Notes: generated from the letters alone by a model not told the origin. A stretch of DNA of 64,000 nucleotides from Cynocephalus volans (GCF_027409185.1 NC_084463.1:155484369-155548368), one strand, 5' to 3'; shown: positions 32,201 to 44,809, numbered from the stretch's first letter. Translations and numbers: made by a program.

Positions 32201-34675
32201 GCTTCAGAAGGTACTTTAACAGTTTGCCCTGGAATGCACAGCTAGTTGGTGGTAGTTTAGGTGCCAAATCGGTATGATTGCCCTCCAAAGCTTTGTGCCT
32301 TAAACCACTCTGTTATTTGACTTCCAAGTCATCTTTCTCAAAAGGACTGTTGAAAGCCTTTTCATTAATGACCTGTATCGATGGCTCTAAGTGGCAGTTT
32401 AAGTTTGCTTCAATGTATTAAGATTCTGCCCTCCTCAGGTAGTTTAAATGCACTGTCCCAGTGAATTGTCAGACCTTCATATATAATGGAGTGACAGTGG
32501 CCATTTTGAGGTCTTGAATGTTTTTTGCTTCCTATTTAAGTGTGTGTATGCCTCCTCCGTTACTAGAAACTCCTACTTAAACTTTGTGCTCTCCTAGGTT
32601 GTTTCAGAGGATATTCTTCTTTTTCAAACTGAGATATACTTTACCCCAAGGAATATACATTGTTACCGGCAGAAAATTCCTCTGGAGTGTTCTGCCTCTA
32701 GGTGAGTTCAGCAGACCTGAATCCTTGGGAAGAGTTTATCTTCACCTTTAGTTATCAGAAGCTTCCACAGAAGCATAGATTTTAGAGACTATAACCTGAC
32801 TCACTCATAAGTATAATTCCAAACAACCCCCAAATAAGCATTTACAAAAATATCTTAATAAATATTCTTTTTAATTTTTAATTTTTTTAAATGTAATATT
32901 TATTTTAGAATAAAACATACAGAGTTGGAATGGTTCTAATAGACAGTCTAGTATAACTGGGTTATTTTATAGTAACTCAACTACAAAGCAGTTACTAAAT
33001 ACTCAAAGTTACCTTTAGTAAGTAAAATAATCAAGCATCAATATTATCTTTTGATGTTTTCTTCTTTATAGTACTCTTCTTCTGATATGTTTTGCTGCTC
33101 AATTCTGTGTTATGAGAGTAAGTGGCTAAAGAGTTGAGAGAAAAACCAATCCTTCATTTTAATACGAACTCATGGAGAATGCATGAAAGGAAGGGTTTAT
33201 CAGCCTAATCATTAAGTGCACTTTGCTTACAAATTTGTGGAACCAAGATACTGAATCCCAAAAGGGTCCCACATGAACTTTGAAGCTAAGTGAGTGGTAT
33301 CCTATTACACATTTAATCACATTACTGAAATATTTAGTTATAAATCTAAGGGACAAATCTTAGAAACCACTTGAAAACCATAGAGAAATTCTGTCCTTTG
33401 GTATATGAAAATAGTTGGTATCAAAAAAGAAGAATTTACAGCTCAGAGCCAATGTGCCATATCTTTTAACATATTCAGGGTACCTTTTTTTTTAGGGGGG
33501 TAGGAGAATTTTTTTATTGTGGTAAAATATACATAAGATAATATTTATAGCCATTTTTAAGTGTACAGTTCAGTAGCATTAATTAAGTACATTCACCTTG
33601 TTAATACTCTTGATTTTTCCTTTAACATGTTTTTATAAGACAAAACTGGGCTGAGGGATTTAGTGGGACTCTGGGTAGTAGCTGAACCCTCAATAGAAAC
33701 CAACCCTTGATTCTTTCATCACCCCCCTGCCCAACACACACACATATGAACACATATACATATATAGTTTCATTCCTGCATACAACCTGATGCTTAGAGT
33801 AATGTAGAGTTTTAACCTAATGCCTCAGAGCTATTGCCTTTCTGTAGGCTACCAGATTAATAGTGATGAACAGGTATTGCTATTTTGATAGTAATTACTA
33901 TGTCATTTGCAGGTTAGCTTCCCTGGAAAAAAATGAAGACTAGGCCAACAAAGGGTATATGATTAGGTTTTTAGTGCATGAATTTTACTGTTGTATACAC
34001 ACACTCACATTCACACACAGACCTTTACTACTACCACACTGGGTCAGATTAAACTTTTGGTGGTTTTTACTTACATTTCTTGGGATCCATTTGGCTGTCT
34101 GTTTTACTGGATACTTTGGTACTCTACTAACACAGAGATTACAAATCATCGGAGAACATTCATCTTTCTACTCACTGTTTGATCCAGAAACCATAAGGAC
34201 ACTATCTATAGTTAGCTTTTTTATATGAGAATCTGTCCATATCCTATATAAAGAATCCACTATTACCCAGAAGGTACAAGATGCTGGCACTATGCTGTGC
34301 TCCTAAGTCACGGTAATGAAAATGATCTTGGTGTTAAACAGTGGTAAAAACAATTTGACTTCCAGGTTGAGACCCAGAAACACCTGGTATTATGTATGCC
34401 AACCCTATCTGATTTCTGTTTCTCTTTTCTTTAGGAAATCAGTGTGGCTTACACCAGTTTCAACTGATAATGAAATTAAATTGGATCCTAGTCCTTTTAT
34501 TGCTGACTTTGAGACAACACCAGAAGAGTTAGGATTATTAAATACTTGCCAAAGTTTAGGCTCTCTCCGAAAGGAGAAGTGGGAATTTGCGACTGATAAA
34601 ATAAATTTTGTTGAAAACCAATGTTTTTTTAATAGAAAAAAAAATGTTAGTATGAATCTCTCCTTAGGTATCTGA
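29173..34675 (+). CDS. OOSP2: Oocyte-secreted protein 2, four coding exons
   Basis: Coding exons are 29173-29236, 31419-31597, 32598-32701 and 34435-34675; all introns are GT-AG with phases 1, 0, 2. The joined frame has 195 codons. It starts with a signal peptide (MALEVLILLAAFLW), then the PLAC1/OOSP ZP-N-like domain with Cys26, Cys57, Cys76 and Cys112. Recognisable OOSP2 motifs are VKISCSMDW, LYIFADEL, DCGIR and SVWLTPVST. Human OOSP2, as I remember it, is about 158 residues and ends soon after EELGLL; this one continues for about 35 more residues. An extra Cys103 is present. The protein is presumably secreted by the oocyte. No damage to the frame or splice sites is seen. Confidence 0.93.
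29470..29571 (-). mobile_element. tRNA-derived SINE (tRNA-Ile-like head)
   Basis: The minus strand reads 'ggctggccgaatagctcacctgcttagagctc', a degraded tRNA head, then 'ggttcagatcccc' in the B-box position and an A-rich tail (T-rich at 29470-29493). Inserted in OOSP2 intron 1. CTTTCAT occurs on both sides, a possible short target duplication. Confidence 0.75.
31419..31597 (+). CDS. OOSP2: OOSP2 coding exon 2
   Basis: Acceptor TTTCCACAG|TG, donor AAG|GTGAGA, 179 nt. It encodes residues 22-81 with three core cysteines. Confidence 0.93.
32155..32310 (-). repeat. MIR SINE, antisense
   Basis: 'tttattttacaaattagagaactggagcttcag' followed by 'gcacagctagttggtgg' is reverse-complement MIR, in OOSP2 intron 2. 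Confidence 0.55.
32598..32701 (+). CDS. OOSP2: OOSP2 coding exon 3
   Basis: Acceptor CTCCTAG|GTT, donor AG|GTGAGT, 104 nt. It encodes a beta-rich segment (LLFQTEIYFTPRN) and Cys112 in LECSAS. Confidence 0.93.
33495..33605 (-). mobile_element. Old LINE-1 3' UTR, antisense
   Basis: 'tttattgtggtaaaatatacataag...catttttaagtgtacagttcagtagcat', antisense L1M 3' UTR in OOSP2 intron 3. Confidence 0.6.
34435..34675 (+). CDS. OOSP2: OOSP2 coding exon 4, with extended C-terminus
   Basis: Acceptor TTTCTTTAG|G completes Arg116; the frame runs 79 residues to TGA at 34673-34675. The conserved part ends at about EELGLL (146-151). The remaining roughly 44 residues are Lys/Asn-rich and end MNLSLGI. No canonical poly(A) signal was seen within about 700 bp; ATTAAA at 35410 is a weak candidate. 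Confidence 0.88.
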
Positions 34676-36650
34676 TTTATGAAAACTCTAATTCAGTAAA
34701 GGCCCTGATCAATGGAGGTGTATTTTTAGATCATTTTATTTAATAGGAGTATGGCTTGTTAACTTAATATTAACTATTAGGTAATTTCATATTTTCCATT
34801 TAAATTTTCTTTTCTGTTCTATATAGCAGATTCACCAATATGTCCTCAATGACAATGATTTGATCTAATTCATGTAACCCTCCAAAAGATATGTTCTATT
34901 TCTCAGTAAGAATAGAGATAGACCTGTAAATGTGCTAGAGTTGAAAGTTTGAACACAACCTAAAATTCAGCATATTAACTCCCAGGAATGACAAATCCCT
35001 TTATGTGCAGATACATTAATTTGTGTGGGCTTTCCTAGGGAATTCAAGGGCTAAAAATAATTCACTATGATAACATATTTGAATAATTATTCCAGAATGA
35101 AATTCAATTCATATTCTAGAATTCAAATAACCACTCCCTTAACTAAAATTTGATGTCAGATTCTCCTTTCTCTCTGGTGATTCTTCCACACTCGAAATAA
35201 TTGATTGATTGAGGTGGTTAAGCATAGAATCATCTTGCCACTTAAGAGCAATTTGTTTGGTGGTTATTTATCACCATCTACATTATGCCACATTCTTTTC
35301 CTTAAACAGGAAGCTTGTCCATACAATATACCAAAAATCATATCTGATTTTGGGAGATCTCTTTATCAAGTGTTGGAATTGAATTGCACCTTTGGCTATT
35401 CAACTGCTTATTAAATGTACATTTTGGATGCTAATCTTTCTAAGAACAGATTGAGACAGGACCCATGGGACCCACGAGTGAGTGACTACAGGGCTCCCTC
35501 CACCCTGTTACATCAGAGATACATGTTCAATCAATACTCAGGACTAATTAGGATATACATAGGCATCTACTTCCATTTCTAGTCTGGATATCAATTTGGC
35601 AATATGTAAGACTCAGAGATGCTAAAGCAGGAGTTATGGTGAGAGAAGAAGTTACAGGCCCAACTATGGTCCCCTGTTAGCAGGGTGAACCAGCGGATCA
35701 GTGAAAGCATATGCAATTTGCTCCCTAAACCTACTTTGGAGCACCATGGCCAATGTCTCACTTTTGCCTTCCAAATCTCATGCAAATTTCTTATGTGGCC
35801 AACCCCATAACTATTCAGGAAGGAGAATTCTAATAAATGGAGTTCCAGCTTAGTTAAATTGACCCAGGACAAATCTATGGTAAAACACAGAATTAGAAGA
35901 TGCCATGAGTGGTAGTAAGTGGGAATATTGGATCCCACATGTGCTGTATGTGTGCTCAGAGGTGGTGCAGACATTCTAAGATATACATATAACAATCCTC
36001 AGTCAAGTAAATTATGTGCATATCCTATGGCCTACCAATCAGGGTTTTGATTATGTATCACATAAAAAATTCTCACACGTAAAGAGCATGGGAATGAGAA
36101 GATTCCTGATATCAAGCTGGATTCCATGTGGGTGTTTGTTACTGGGTTGGTGACTAGGTAAAAAGTGGTGGATGTGTACTAAAGGACCATGCAGCATTTG
36201 GAGAGAGCAGACCAGACATTTACATAGAATAAATAGGAATGGGTACTAATAACAGATCTGAGTGAAGAAAAGGAAGAAAATGAAATCTACAATGCAATTG
36301 CATGGATATATATTAAAAATGTGTATATGTAGAATGCAATGGTTGCCTTTGGTGGGGAAGAAAATGCAGATAAAAGGCAAGAGAGAGACATAGGAGAGAG
36401 ATGAAATTAAAGAGCTGCAGTATTGTGCTTCAAGCCCATCTTACACCACAGAGAATGTAGTTATCAGGACGAAGTCCTACAGAAATTGCTGCCTGTGAGT
36501 GAAATCTGCTTATCTCCAAGCTAAGATTTAGTTTTCTCCTCTCAAGTAAAGTACTCACCTCAATAGAAAAGATAATCTTTCTTATAGAAATGTGTTTGTT
36601 TTTTCCTGCCTTATCTCCAACCATCTAATTTTAAGATCTTTCAGATATAC
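34676..36650. other. Intergenic, no gene seen
   Basis: Downstream of OOSP2. Open frames such as 35591-35995 (minus, 134 codons) lack splice sites, codon bias or a recognisable product. Confidence 0.4.
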
Positions 36651-36654
36651 CCAA

Positions 36655-36805
36655 TGGTTCCCCAGTCTGACTTCACATTAGAATCACCTTGGGACCTTTT
36701 TAAAAAAAAATGTTCATGCTTGGTCCACTCCAGAGATACTAATCTAATGTCTTATAAACTCCCCAGAAGATTCCACCGTATAGTTGAAAGTAGAACCATT
36801 GTGTT
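36655..36805 (+). mobile_element. MER5A-like hAT MITE
   Basis: 'tggttccccagtctgacttcacattagaatcacc' followed by 'ccactccagagatactaatctaatg' follows the MER5A order; diverged. Confidence 0.55.
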
Positions 36806-38627
36806 AGTGTTTTCTATCTAGTCTATTTCTCTGTTTTGCAACAAATGTCATGATAAATTCTTCCGGTTTTCTGAGGAACTCTAAAAAAGGAATGCCTTCC
36901 TTTGAATTCTAAAATTAGATCTCTAACAACTCTATTTTTCCTCCTTTATCTGAAAAACAGCATGAGGTCAAAACAGGAGAGAATCAAGGCCAGTTTCTAA
37001 TTACTTTTTAGTTTTATTCGATGGCTCACTATTTCAGGACACTGTAACAACAATCCTTGTCCATCTTAACTTTTTTTTTTTAGTCTTAAAATTATAGTAA
37101 ATAATGCCTTTTCTGGCAGGGCATGATTTCAAAGCAATGACTTAAAAACTGGCAAAGTTAGAAACCATTAAGCTATAAATCAAACACATTTAACACATTC
37201 CGAAGTCAAAGACCTTAGGTGCTTAACAGTTTGGGGTTTTTTTAAAATAAGAATTTATAATAGATACAGTCTCAATAGTATAATTTTAGTATGTGTGCAC
37301 ATGGACATGTGTGTGTTGTGTGTTGGGGGGGTAAAACAAACAGTGTGAGAAATATATTACTTTTCAAATAGTCAAATAGGGCATTTGTCAATAAATGCTG
37401 AATTATTGATTAATTCATTCAAAGATTTTTTTTCTTTTGAAAATTAGCAACTTGAACTACTTTTTTCTTACTAATTTTTTTATTCTAGATAATTTTCACA
37501 AAAATATACTATTTATATTAATAGGCATTTACTATTGTCATTTTAATTTTTCAGTTTTAATTTTTAACATGGTAGCTATTGATAGGTATAACCCATATAA
37601 ACAAAAGCTCTTCGAGAGGTCCCCAGAATGTTTGACTGCAAATTTCCTGAGACTAAAAAGTTTTAGAACCACTGGGTTAAAAGAAGGGGCTCCTTCCTCT
37701 ATGTTGTAGGAAAAGAAAAGCAAACATTTTCCCTTTCCCTACTCATTGTGATGCCACAATTAGGCACCACCTTGGAACACAGAAAACCACTCAATAAAAT
37801 GAGAGGGATCTAAGGGACAGCTACTGAAATAGACAATCTATGGATCTACAGATCCAGCCCCAAAGTATGTTTTCTTTTTTTGGCTCCCATTCTACATCTA
37901 CCCCCCAAGTCCAAACCAGAGTTATCTTCAGTCAATTTCTGGATCCTGAGAATTAAGGATCTCTCTCTGTGTGACTTCCCTGGAACTATTCTCCATTCAG
38001 AGAGATTCCTGGTGTACTTCATTGATGATTCTTATATTTTCAGTGCCACTGCCCAGAGGTCTCTTTACATGAGGCTATTTCTCCCAGGTATAGCCTTGGT
38101 CTGGAATGTTAAATATATTTCATAGCAAGAGACAACTCTGATATATTGTTAACGGCTAGTTGGAAGATTGTTTGAGGAGGATTCTGAGGTGTTTCCTGGC
38201 TTAGCAAGGTAAATGCTGTAATTGAGTGGTGGTCTATCCCGGGTGCTAGAAGGAAGACTATTACCTCACATGCTGAGTATTTGTTGATGCTGTGAAGTCA
38301 ATAGGAATCGCTATGGTCAAACAGGTGTAGAGCAAGACAATAAATGTCTAGTTTATATAAAAGTTACACAGAAATATCATTACAATGATGAATAATAACA
38401 GGTATCAGCAGTATCCCCCTCATAAGCAAACAGTCTGCTTAAAATATAAGCATAGATTTTGTGACTCAAACAAAGACATAAGAATATAAGAATTGCCTTG
38501 AAGGTTTGCAATAACACAGCTTGTGTATCTACATATCTGAAGACCCTTTTAACTTTCACATGACTTAGGACAGATGCCAACTACCTTTGATTCTGGCACT
38601 GTTAGGAGCTGGGCCAGACCTTTCTTT
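36806..38627. other. Intergenic, no gene seen
   Basis: AT-rich with short T- and G-runs (e.g. 37318-37331). No coding exon or assigned repeat. Confidence 0.4.
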
Positions 38628-38692
38628 ATCCATTTTTTTTTCATTGTGATGAAATACATGTAGCATAAGGATTGCCATTTTAAGCACTTTTA

Positions 38693-38924
38693 TTTTTTAT
38701 TTATTTATTTTTTTTTACATTTGTTTTATTTATTTATTTTATTTATTTTATTTTTTTATTTTTTTAATTTTATTTTGTCGATATACATTGTAGCTGATTA
38801 TTGCTCCCCATCACCAAAACCTCCCTCCCTTCTCCCTCCCCCCCCCAACAATGTCCTTTCTGTTTGCTTGTTGTATCAACTTCAAATAATTGTGGTTGTT
38901 ATATCTTCTTCCCCCCCCCCCCCG

Positions 38925-38960
<36 letters not shown>

Positions 38961-39049
38961 TTATATATTAATTTTTAGCTCCCTCCAATAAGTGAGAACA
39001 TGTGGTATTTCTCTTTCTGTGCCTGACTTGTTTCACTTACAAAACAAAT
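38693..39049 (-). mobile_element. Young 5'-truncated LINE-1, 357 bp
   Basis: Flanked by AAGCACTTTTA at 38682-38692 and 39050-39060 (exact 11-bp target duplication). It contains the 3' tail T-run, a C-rich tract and (GT)n (38926-38957), the 3' UTR signature also seen at 54249 and 56994. Confidence 0.85.
38926..38957 (+). repeat. (GT)n microsatellite
   Basis: Uninterrupted GT run within the L1 3' UTR, directly after a C-run. A matching (TG)n occurs at the same place in the L1 at 54249-56237. Confidence 0.9.
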
Positions 39050-39576
39050 AAGCACTTTTAAATATACAATTGTGAGGAACTGATGACATTCAAAGTGCTG
39101 CGTGAGTACTACCTCTATTTCCAAAACTTTTTCCTCATCCTAAACATAGACTCTATCCATTAAGCAATAACTTGTCATTATTCCTTTCTGCTCCATTTCT
39201 GGTAACCTTTCATCTATTTTTGTCTCTGAATTTTTTTTTCCTTTTTAATTTATTTTTTTCTTAATGGACCTGTGGTAATAGCAACTTGAGTTTGGAACTT
39301 GATTATTCATTATAGTATTTCAGCACTGAAAACTAGACAACCTCTCTGTAACAATTTCTACCTGTAATTAGGAGATAATATGTGCAAAGTAGGAAAAAAA
39401 AAAAAAACAACTCTATAAATCTTTTTTCCCTTTTAACTTGCTTTTTAAATTTTTTTAAATATTTTTATTTTTACTATTACAAATCGTGATTTCTCTTTAT
39501 GCCATTGCTTTTTAAAAAATAAGTAAATTAAATTTACTCCATCTCTCAGGTTTATTGAGGTATAAAAGATGAATAT

Positions 39577-39656
39577 GAGGGTTCTTCAAAAAGATCATGA
39601 AAAAACAGAATTAAAAGATAATACAAATCTTTCCAAGAACTTTTTGAAGTACCCTC
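39577..39656. mobile_element. Mariner-like MITE
   Basis: 'gagggttcttcaaaaagatcatg' and 'ccaagaactttttgaagtaccctc' are near-perfect inverted repeats. The central 'acagaattaaaagataatac' matches the copy at 28710. Confidence 0.75.
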
Positions 39657-39880
39657 CTGTGTTCTGGGGATCTAATATACAACATGATGACTACAGTTAA
39701 CAATACTTAATTGTATATTTGAAATTTGTTGAGAGGAGATCCTAAACATTCTTAACCACATACACACAAGATAACTATGTGAGGTGATGGATGGGTTAAT
39801 TAGCTGATTTGTGGTGATCATTTCACAACATACACATGTATCAATACCTCACGTATACAGTAAATATATTCCATTTTTAT
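39657..39880 (+). mobile_element. LINE-1 3' end, sense
   Basis: 'ggggatctaatatacaacatgatgactacag...aacaatactt' and 'aggtgatggatgggttaattagc' are typical of the L1 3' UTR. Confidence 0.65.
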
Positions 39881-40860
39881 TTGTGAATCTTCTCCTGAAA
39901 AGCAGTTTCTCACAATCATTCTCTCTCTAAGGAATTGAAGAGCCTTTTCATTTTTATTTATTTTGAACCCATGTGACGATCTTAGCTACTAAGTCCATTC
40001 CATGCACTCTTATTTCAACTTAATACTGTTCTCTAAGGTGCATGCAGTGATCTTAAATTTACAAATAAGATAAATCAAGTCTTAGAGTTTAAGTATTAAG
40101 TAACTTCCTTTCATGGCCCTTTCTTTCTACATTCTAAATTTAAAACAAGCATGTTGAAAGGACCCACTTTTCTTTTCCTTCCTCATATGTCTTCCTCCCC
40201 TTCCCTTAAGACATTTTCTTGTCATTCCTTTCTTCTTCAGTATTCTATTTGCAATGGCTCTGGCTAGAAAGGGTGTCCTTTCAGCTCTTTCCTTCTGACG
40301 TCCCTCTAGGTCTTCTCTGTCATTTGTCCCCTTCCTTTGCTGCTAAATGTAGACCCTCCTGAGCCTCTCCTGAGGCTCAAGTGCCAGCCCTGGCTGCAGC
40401 GCTCCTGTGCATGACATTTTCCTAGCTGCCAGACCCTGCTCACTTCATGTTCACAGTCTCCACTCCCCAAATTGTCCTCAGTCATGGTATCAGGCCCTCT
40501 TTTTCTTTTGATGAAGTCCCCACTTACACTCTGGTTTCCTGGACTAGGACCTCACTTTCTTTGCTGTGAATCCTGCTTCTCTCTCACAGACTCCCCCAGC
40601 CCATGGATCAGGGGCTGTCCCAGGCCTTCCTCTCTGGCCCTGCCCCTTGATCTTTATAAGGACCGTGATTGGAATCCTTGCAGTTACCTACTTCTTTATT
40701 CCCTGTCACTTGGCTCTGATCTTTCCACCACCTATATCAGGACACTTATTAATTTAGGACCATCATATAATTTGTGATCCAGATGAGACACTTTTGAAAG
40801 AGGAAGTCATTATAAAAATCATATTGGAATGACTCTGGATTTACCCTGCACAGAACCTGG
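39881..40860. other. Intergenic, no gene seen
   Basis: Pyrimidine-rich; 40190-40760 may be a LINE-2 fragment but I could not confirm it. Two overlapping open frames near 40472-40777 have no splice context. Confidence 0.35.
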
Positions 40861-40864
40861 ATTT

Positions 40865-41060
40865 TGCACATGATCCCATTGTTTGCCATGTGAACTGACC
40901 TTAAATATATGATTAACATTGCAATGCTGTAGTTTCCTCTTCCATAAAATTGGATTGATAGTAGTACCTAGATCTTGAGTTAATTATGAGGATGAAACAA
41001 GTTATAGATATAAAAGCATTTCAAACAGTAACTTGTACACAGCAATTTAATGCACTTAAA
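40865..41060 (+). repeat. MIR SINE
   Basis: 'cctcttccataaaattggattgatagtagtacctag' followed by 'atgaggatgaaacaag' is sense MIR. Confidence 0.5.
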
Positions 41061-42049
41061 CTACGATTAGCATTATTATATCTATGATATGGGGCAAAGT
41101 AATTAACCTCTCTAAGCTTGTAAGAATTGAATGTGATCAGGCATGTAAGGTACGTAGCCTTGTTGCTGGTACCTTATGTAAAATTAGTGCCTGAGTGACC
41201 ATCTTCCCTCCTCCAGAAGCTACTCTTACTGTTTGGCCCTATCTCTTTTTACTGTGTAACTAACTGTTCTACCTCCATTCCACAACCCCTTCCCACTGAT
41301 CTATTCTTATTTTCTGCTTGTATTTCTTCTTCCAATGACGTATTAAGCAAAATCTAAAAGTCAGAAGACAGCTACTCCTAAGAACTGTTTCCTAGTCATC
41401 ACTAAGCCTTGGGGAAGCATGATGCACTAGAGAGGACTCAAATGGAGATGTGATTAGCACACCCCCCAGTCAGCCAAGAGAACGTTTCACTGACTCCACT
41501 AAAGCATTGTGTAAGGCAAAGGTACACTAAGCCCGAGGAAGAAGAAGCTGCTGTTTTCCAGAAAAAAACACTGTAGTGATCATTGCTGAGTGTCTCCTTG
41601 GCAGCAAGACAGACTTGAAGGAAAGAAGTCTGCCAAAGTCTGGAGCCTCCAAGGTAAACTCTATAGATTCTCTCTCCATAGAAATTCCCCTTCCTTTTCT
41701 GTCTGTCAAGAGTGCCTCCCAGTGGGCCACTGGAGATGTCTACATTTGCTGTTCGGTTTCTCTGTAGAGATTTGAAATGTTTAGCTATGAAAGTGGCTTC
41801 CCCTTACAATGCGATTGTTACCCTGGTGCCATGATAAAAAAATGGTAGACATAATATTGTAGCTATTGCTTTGGAAAAATGTGGGCATGGATACACGCCT
41901 CCCAGCTCCCCCTCACCATCCACCCCTTAGATATATTAAATCCAAGTGGCTGCACCTGAGTTTGGCTGTCAGCTCTGATAATGAGGGATAATTTGGGCAT
42001 CCCTGAGGTATGGGATTTAATGAGTACCTTTCAGCATAAACTCTAAGGG

Positions 42050-42270
42050 ACAGTATATTGTAATGATAAATAGAGCCAAATTACCAGATTCTGATCCCTC
42101 ACTTCTCAAATTGCTGGCTGTGTAGCCCTGGACACGTTCCTCAGCTTCCTCACCTGTAAAATGGAAAGGATCATAACAGTGGTATCCGTTTATACAGATG
42201 TTGTGAGAACTAAATTAACTACCATGAGTAAAGCACTTAGAACACCTGTCACGTGATAGGTGATCTAAAT
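42050..42270 (+). repeat. MIR SINE
   Basis: 'ctggctgtgtagccctggacacgttcctcagc', 'cctcacctgtaaaatggaaagg' and 'taaagcacttagaacacctg' show the MIR core in order. Confidence 0.65.
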
Positions 42271-42761
42271 TGGTAGGTTCCTAGGAAATCTACATTTCTT
42301 TAATTATTTTTAAGCTAAATTGATTATATTTTATTGAAAATAATTTATCTGATGGCTAACAATTCCCCCGGTTGTTTTTTAAAAAATAGAATTGAATAAT
42401 GTGGTTAGAATAGATTTTTTTTTCCCTCCACAACTCTCTGGAGTTTCTCAATATGAATAGCTCCAGTGCTTACATGTATATTTTCCATTATCCTCCATAA
42501 ATTATGTCTACCTTGGGCTGGACAAAAAGTGTATTTACTAAACATGTATTAGTTGAGAGTCCATCATATGACAGACACTAAGCTAGGTTCTCGAGTTATA
42601 GTGATGAGAAGACAGTGAGATAACAGAGAAATATCCAGGCAATTGAAGCTGAGATTGATTAAATGGTATGAGAAGTGAAGTCAGGGGAAATCTGAGAGTA
42701 ACTAAAAGGGGTGCACCATCCAGACTTGGCCAGGACTAAAAAAATCATCCTGAAAGTATGA

Positions 42762-43334
42762 TGTCAGGCCAGGGTTCAGAGACCCTTCAAACCCATCGTA
42801 CAGACTGTCACAGACCCCCACCCCCACCCCCACCCCCACCCCCATCCCAGGATACAAGCTAGGCAATTGGGAAAAAGATCCTTGGAGCCGCTGGGAGAGT
42901 TGACAAGTCCATTCCAATGTGAGCTCAGTCCTCAGCTTCCTCAGCAGTAGCAGCAGCAGTTTATAGCAACCTGCAGCAGATCCAGCAGGAGCAGTGGTGG
43001 CCTCCCAGGGCATCGCAGGGGCCCTGCAGCAACAGCTTGTAGCAACAGCCTCCAGCAGCGGTAGCAGCCTCCCTGTGGCACCCCCGGCAGTGTCTCAGGG
43101 GCAGGAGCCCTGTGGATCAGAGCTGCTTGTCTTTTATACTTAAGTCTGTTAACTCATGACACCTGGGTGTGAGTCAGACAACCCAGGAACACCTGGGTGC
43201 TCACACGTATCTACATCAAACAATAGCCAATGAACACCTGGGCACACATGCACAGTTATCATATTTACATCAAATGCTTGGCAAGATTCCAAACATCCAA
43301 GAGATCCTGACCATTGACTTTCACTTTCCCTACA
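42762..43334 (+). mobile_element. Solo LTR, 573 bp
   Basis: Bounded by an exact 5-bp duplication TATGA (42757-42761 and 43335-43339), with TG...CA ends: TGTCAGGCCAGGG ... TTTCCCTACA. It shares several blocks with the LTR at 27926-28298 in the opposite orientation, including 'acccaggaacacct' and the 'cttttatacttaa' TATA-like stretch. It carries a (CCCCAC)n tract at about 42816-42844 and CAG/GCAG-rich repeats at 42940-43060 that account for most of its extra 200 bp. Confidence 0.82.
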
Positions 43335-44559
43335 TATGACATGTGGGCTGAGATTTGGTCTGGAAGAAGAGCAGACACTATCTATGTGAAGATTGAGGGA
43401 AAGTGTGTTTCAGGAATAGGAAGGATTGAAGACATTTGAGGGCTTGACACTTCTGAACACGGAAAGAAACAAAACAAGGCTGGGCTGACTTTTGAGATAA
43501 GGAGTGGTATAGGATGAGGCTGGAGATGAGGCAAGTAACTACCTGATCATGAAGCAGCAGCATTTCCCACATTACATACATCCTAGATTGTTAGCTATTT
43601 CATCTAAAATATATACAAATTTCTCAACAGATAAATTTTAAGCCTGAGCTTTGCAAGGTGATGAACAATATAGATAGGAGATGGATTTGAAGAAGCTTAT
43701 TCTGCTTTGGGCTATTCTTCTTATACTTCTGGTGCATAATTACATTAGGCATCATTAACAGAGAACCTGTTGTAAGCTTTATTGATCTCTCACCCTTGGA
43801 TACTATGCACACTGTTGAACATAGGAAGCAAGGGCTCCTCATCATTTCATATGTATCAGTGTTTAAATGGATGGAGAATGTACCTTAATGCTAGCATGAA
43901 AATCAGTAATGGTAGGAAACTTTTAAAAAATTTGTGATAAACTTTTCATCAGTATTAGTAGGGAAGTTTTTAATGAACTTTTCTAGCAATTCTTGGTGTG
44001 ATGAAATTAGACTGTTTTCTTCCTCTCACCTTCTTTTAAATTAGTGTCATAGTGATTTGTTGCCACACTTGAGTAAGTATGACACATGCCCCCTATAATA
44101 GAGAATTAGAAAGGTAAACACCCTGAAAGGGAGAGGCATGTGTTTATTTTGAGAAAAAATAGTTACTAGAAAAGTAGATCTGCTGTGTAATTTCTTATAA
44201 AAATTAGGATCCTATACTAAATAGTTTTGTCAGAATTCAGCAGCCTTTAGTGGGTTTATGAGTAATCTCATACCATCCATCTCATCAGTTATCAAAGCAT
44301 ACAAGCATTTTGCAGTCATTTTGTCTTGGATGACACTATGCATTAGGAAGCTGTATTGCTCAACATTCAGAAATATAAGCATTCTGTCTGTGGTTAAGTG
44401 ATACATATTTTTTAGCTGTTATGATTGAAGTGGTTGTTTGGTGATCCTTATATATAAAAATATACATCCTTTTTGGCACAAGGCAGAGTATAAATTAAAA
44501 GTCAACATTTATGAACTGTTTATAGGTTAAGAATGTCATACATTATCGAAGTTGACCCT
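43335..44559. other. Intergenic, no gene seen
   Basis: No exon or assigned repeat recognised. Confidence 0.35.
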
Positions 44560-44690
44560 TACAATGTTAATATGAAATTAAAATGATTCTCATTTTACAG
44601 ATGTAAAAGTTCCTTCTGCCCAGTCATGCAACTATAAAGTGGCCAAGTCGATTCGAGTCTGGCTCTTCCATAGTGCTTAAAATCTTTTTA
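44560..44690 (-). repeat. MIR SINE, antisense
   Basis: 'attctcattttacagatgtaaaagttcc' followed by 'aactataaagtggccaagtcgattcgagtctggc', reverse-complement MIR. Confidence 0.6.
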
Positions 44691-44809
44691 TTAGGCTATA
44701 TTGCAACTCAGAAAGACATCTTCTATATAGTGCTATATAATGTAATAATTTAAAAAATGTTGGAACTTAAAGTAGGATATCTTTAGTAGAATGTGAAATC
44801 ACTTATAAG

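Larger units (their letters stand above)
38628..39230 (-). mobile_element. Old LINE-1 3' UTR, antisense, split by a younger L1
   Basis: 'tcattgtgatgaaatacatgtagcataag' continues after 39050 with 'aaatatacaattgtgaggaactgatgac' and 'ccattaagcaataacttgtcatt'. The two parts form one antisense old L1 once the insertion at 38693-39049 is removed. Confidence 0.65.

Noticed and set aside
35591-35995. 134-codon minus-strand frame downstream of OOSP2
   Set aside because: No splice sites, no family resemblance, no poly(A) layout; likely chance.
42816-42844. Possible CRISPR-like or regulatory array in the (CCCCAC)n tract
   Set aside because: A simple-sequence repeat inside a solo LTR of a mammalian genome; no spacers.
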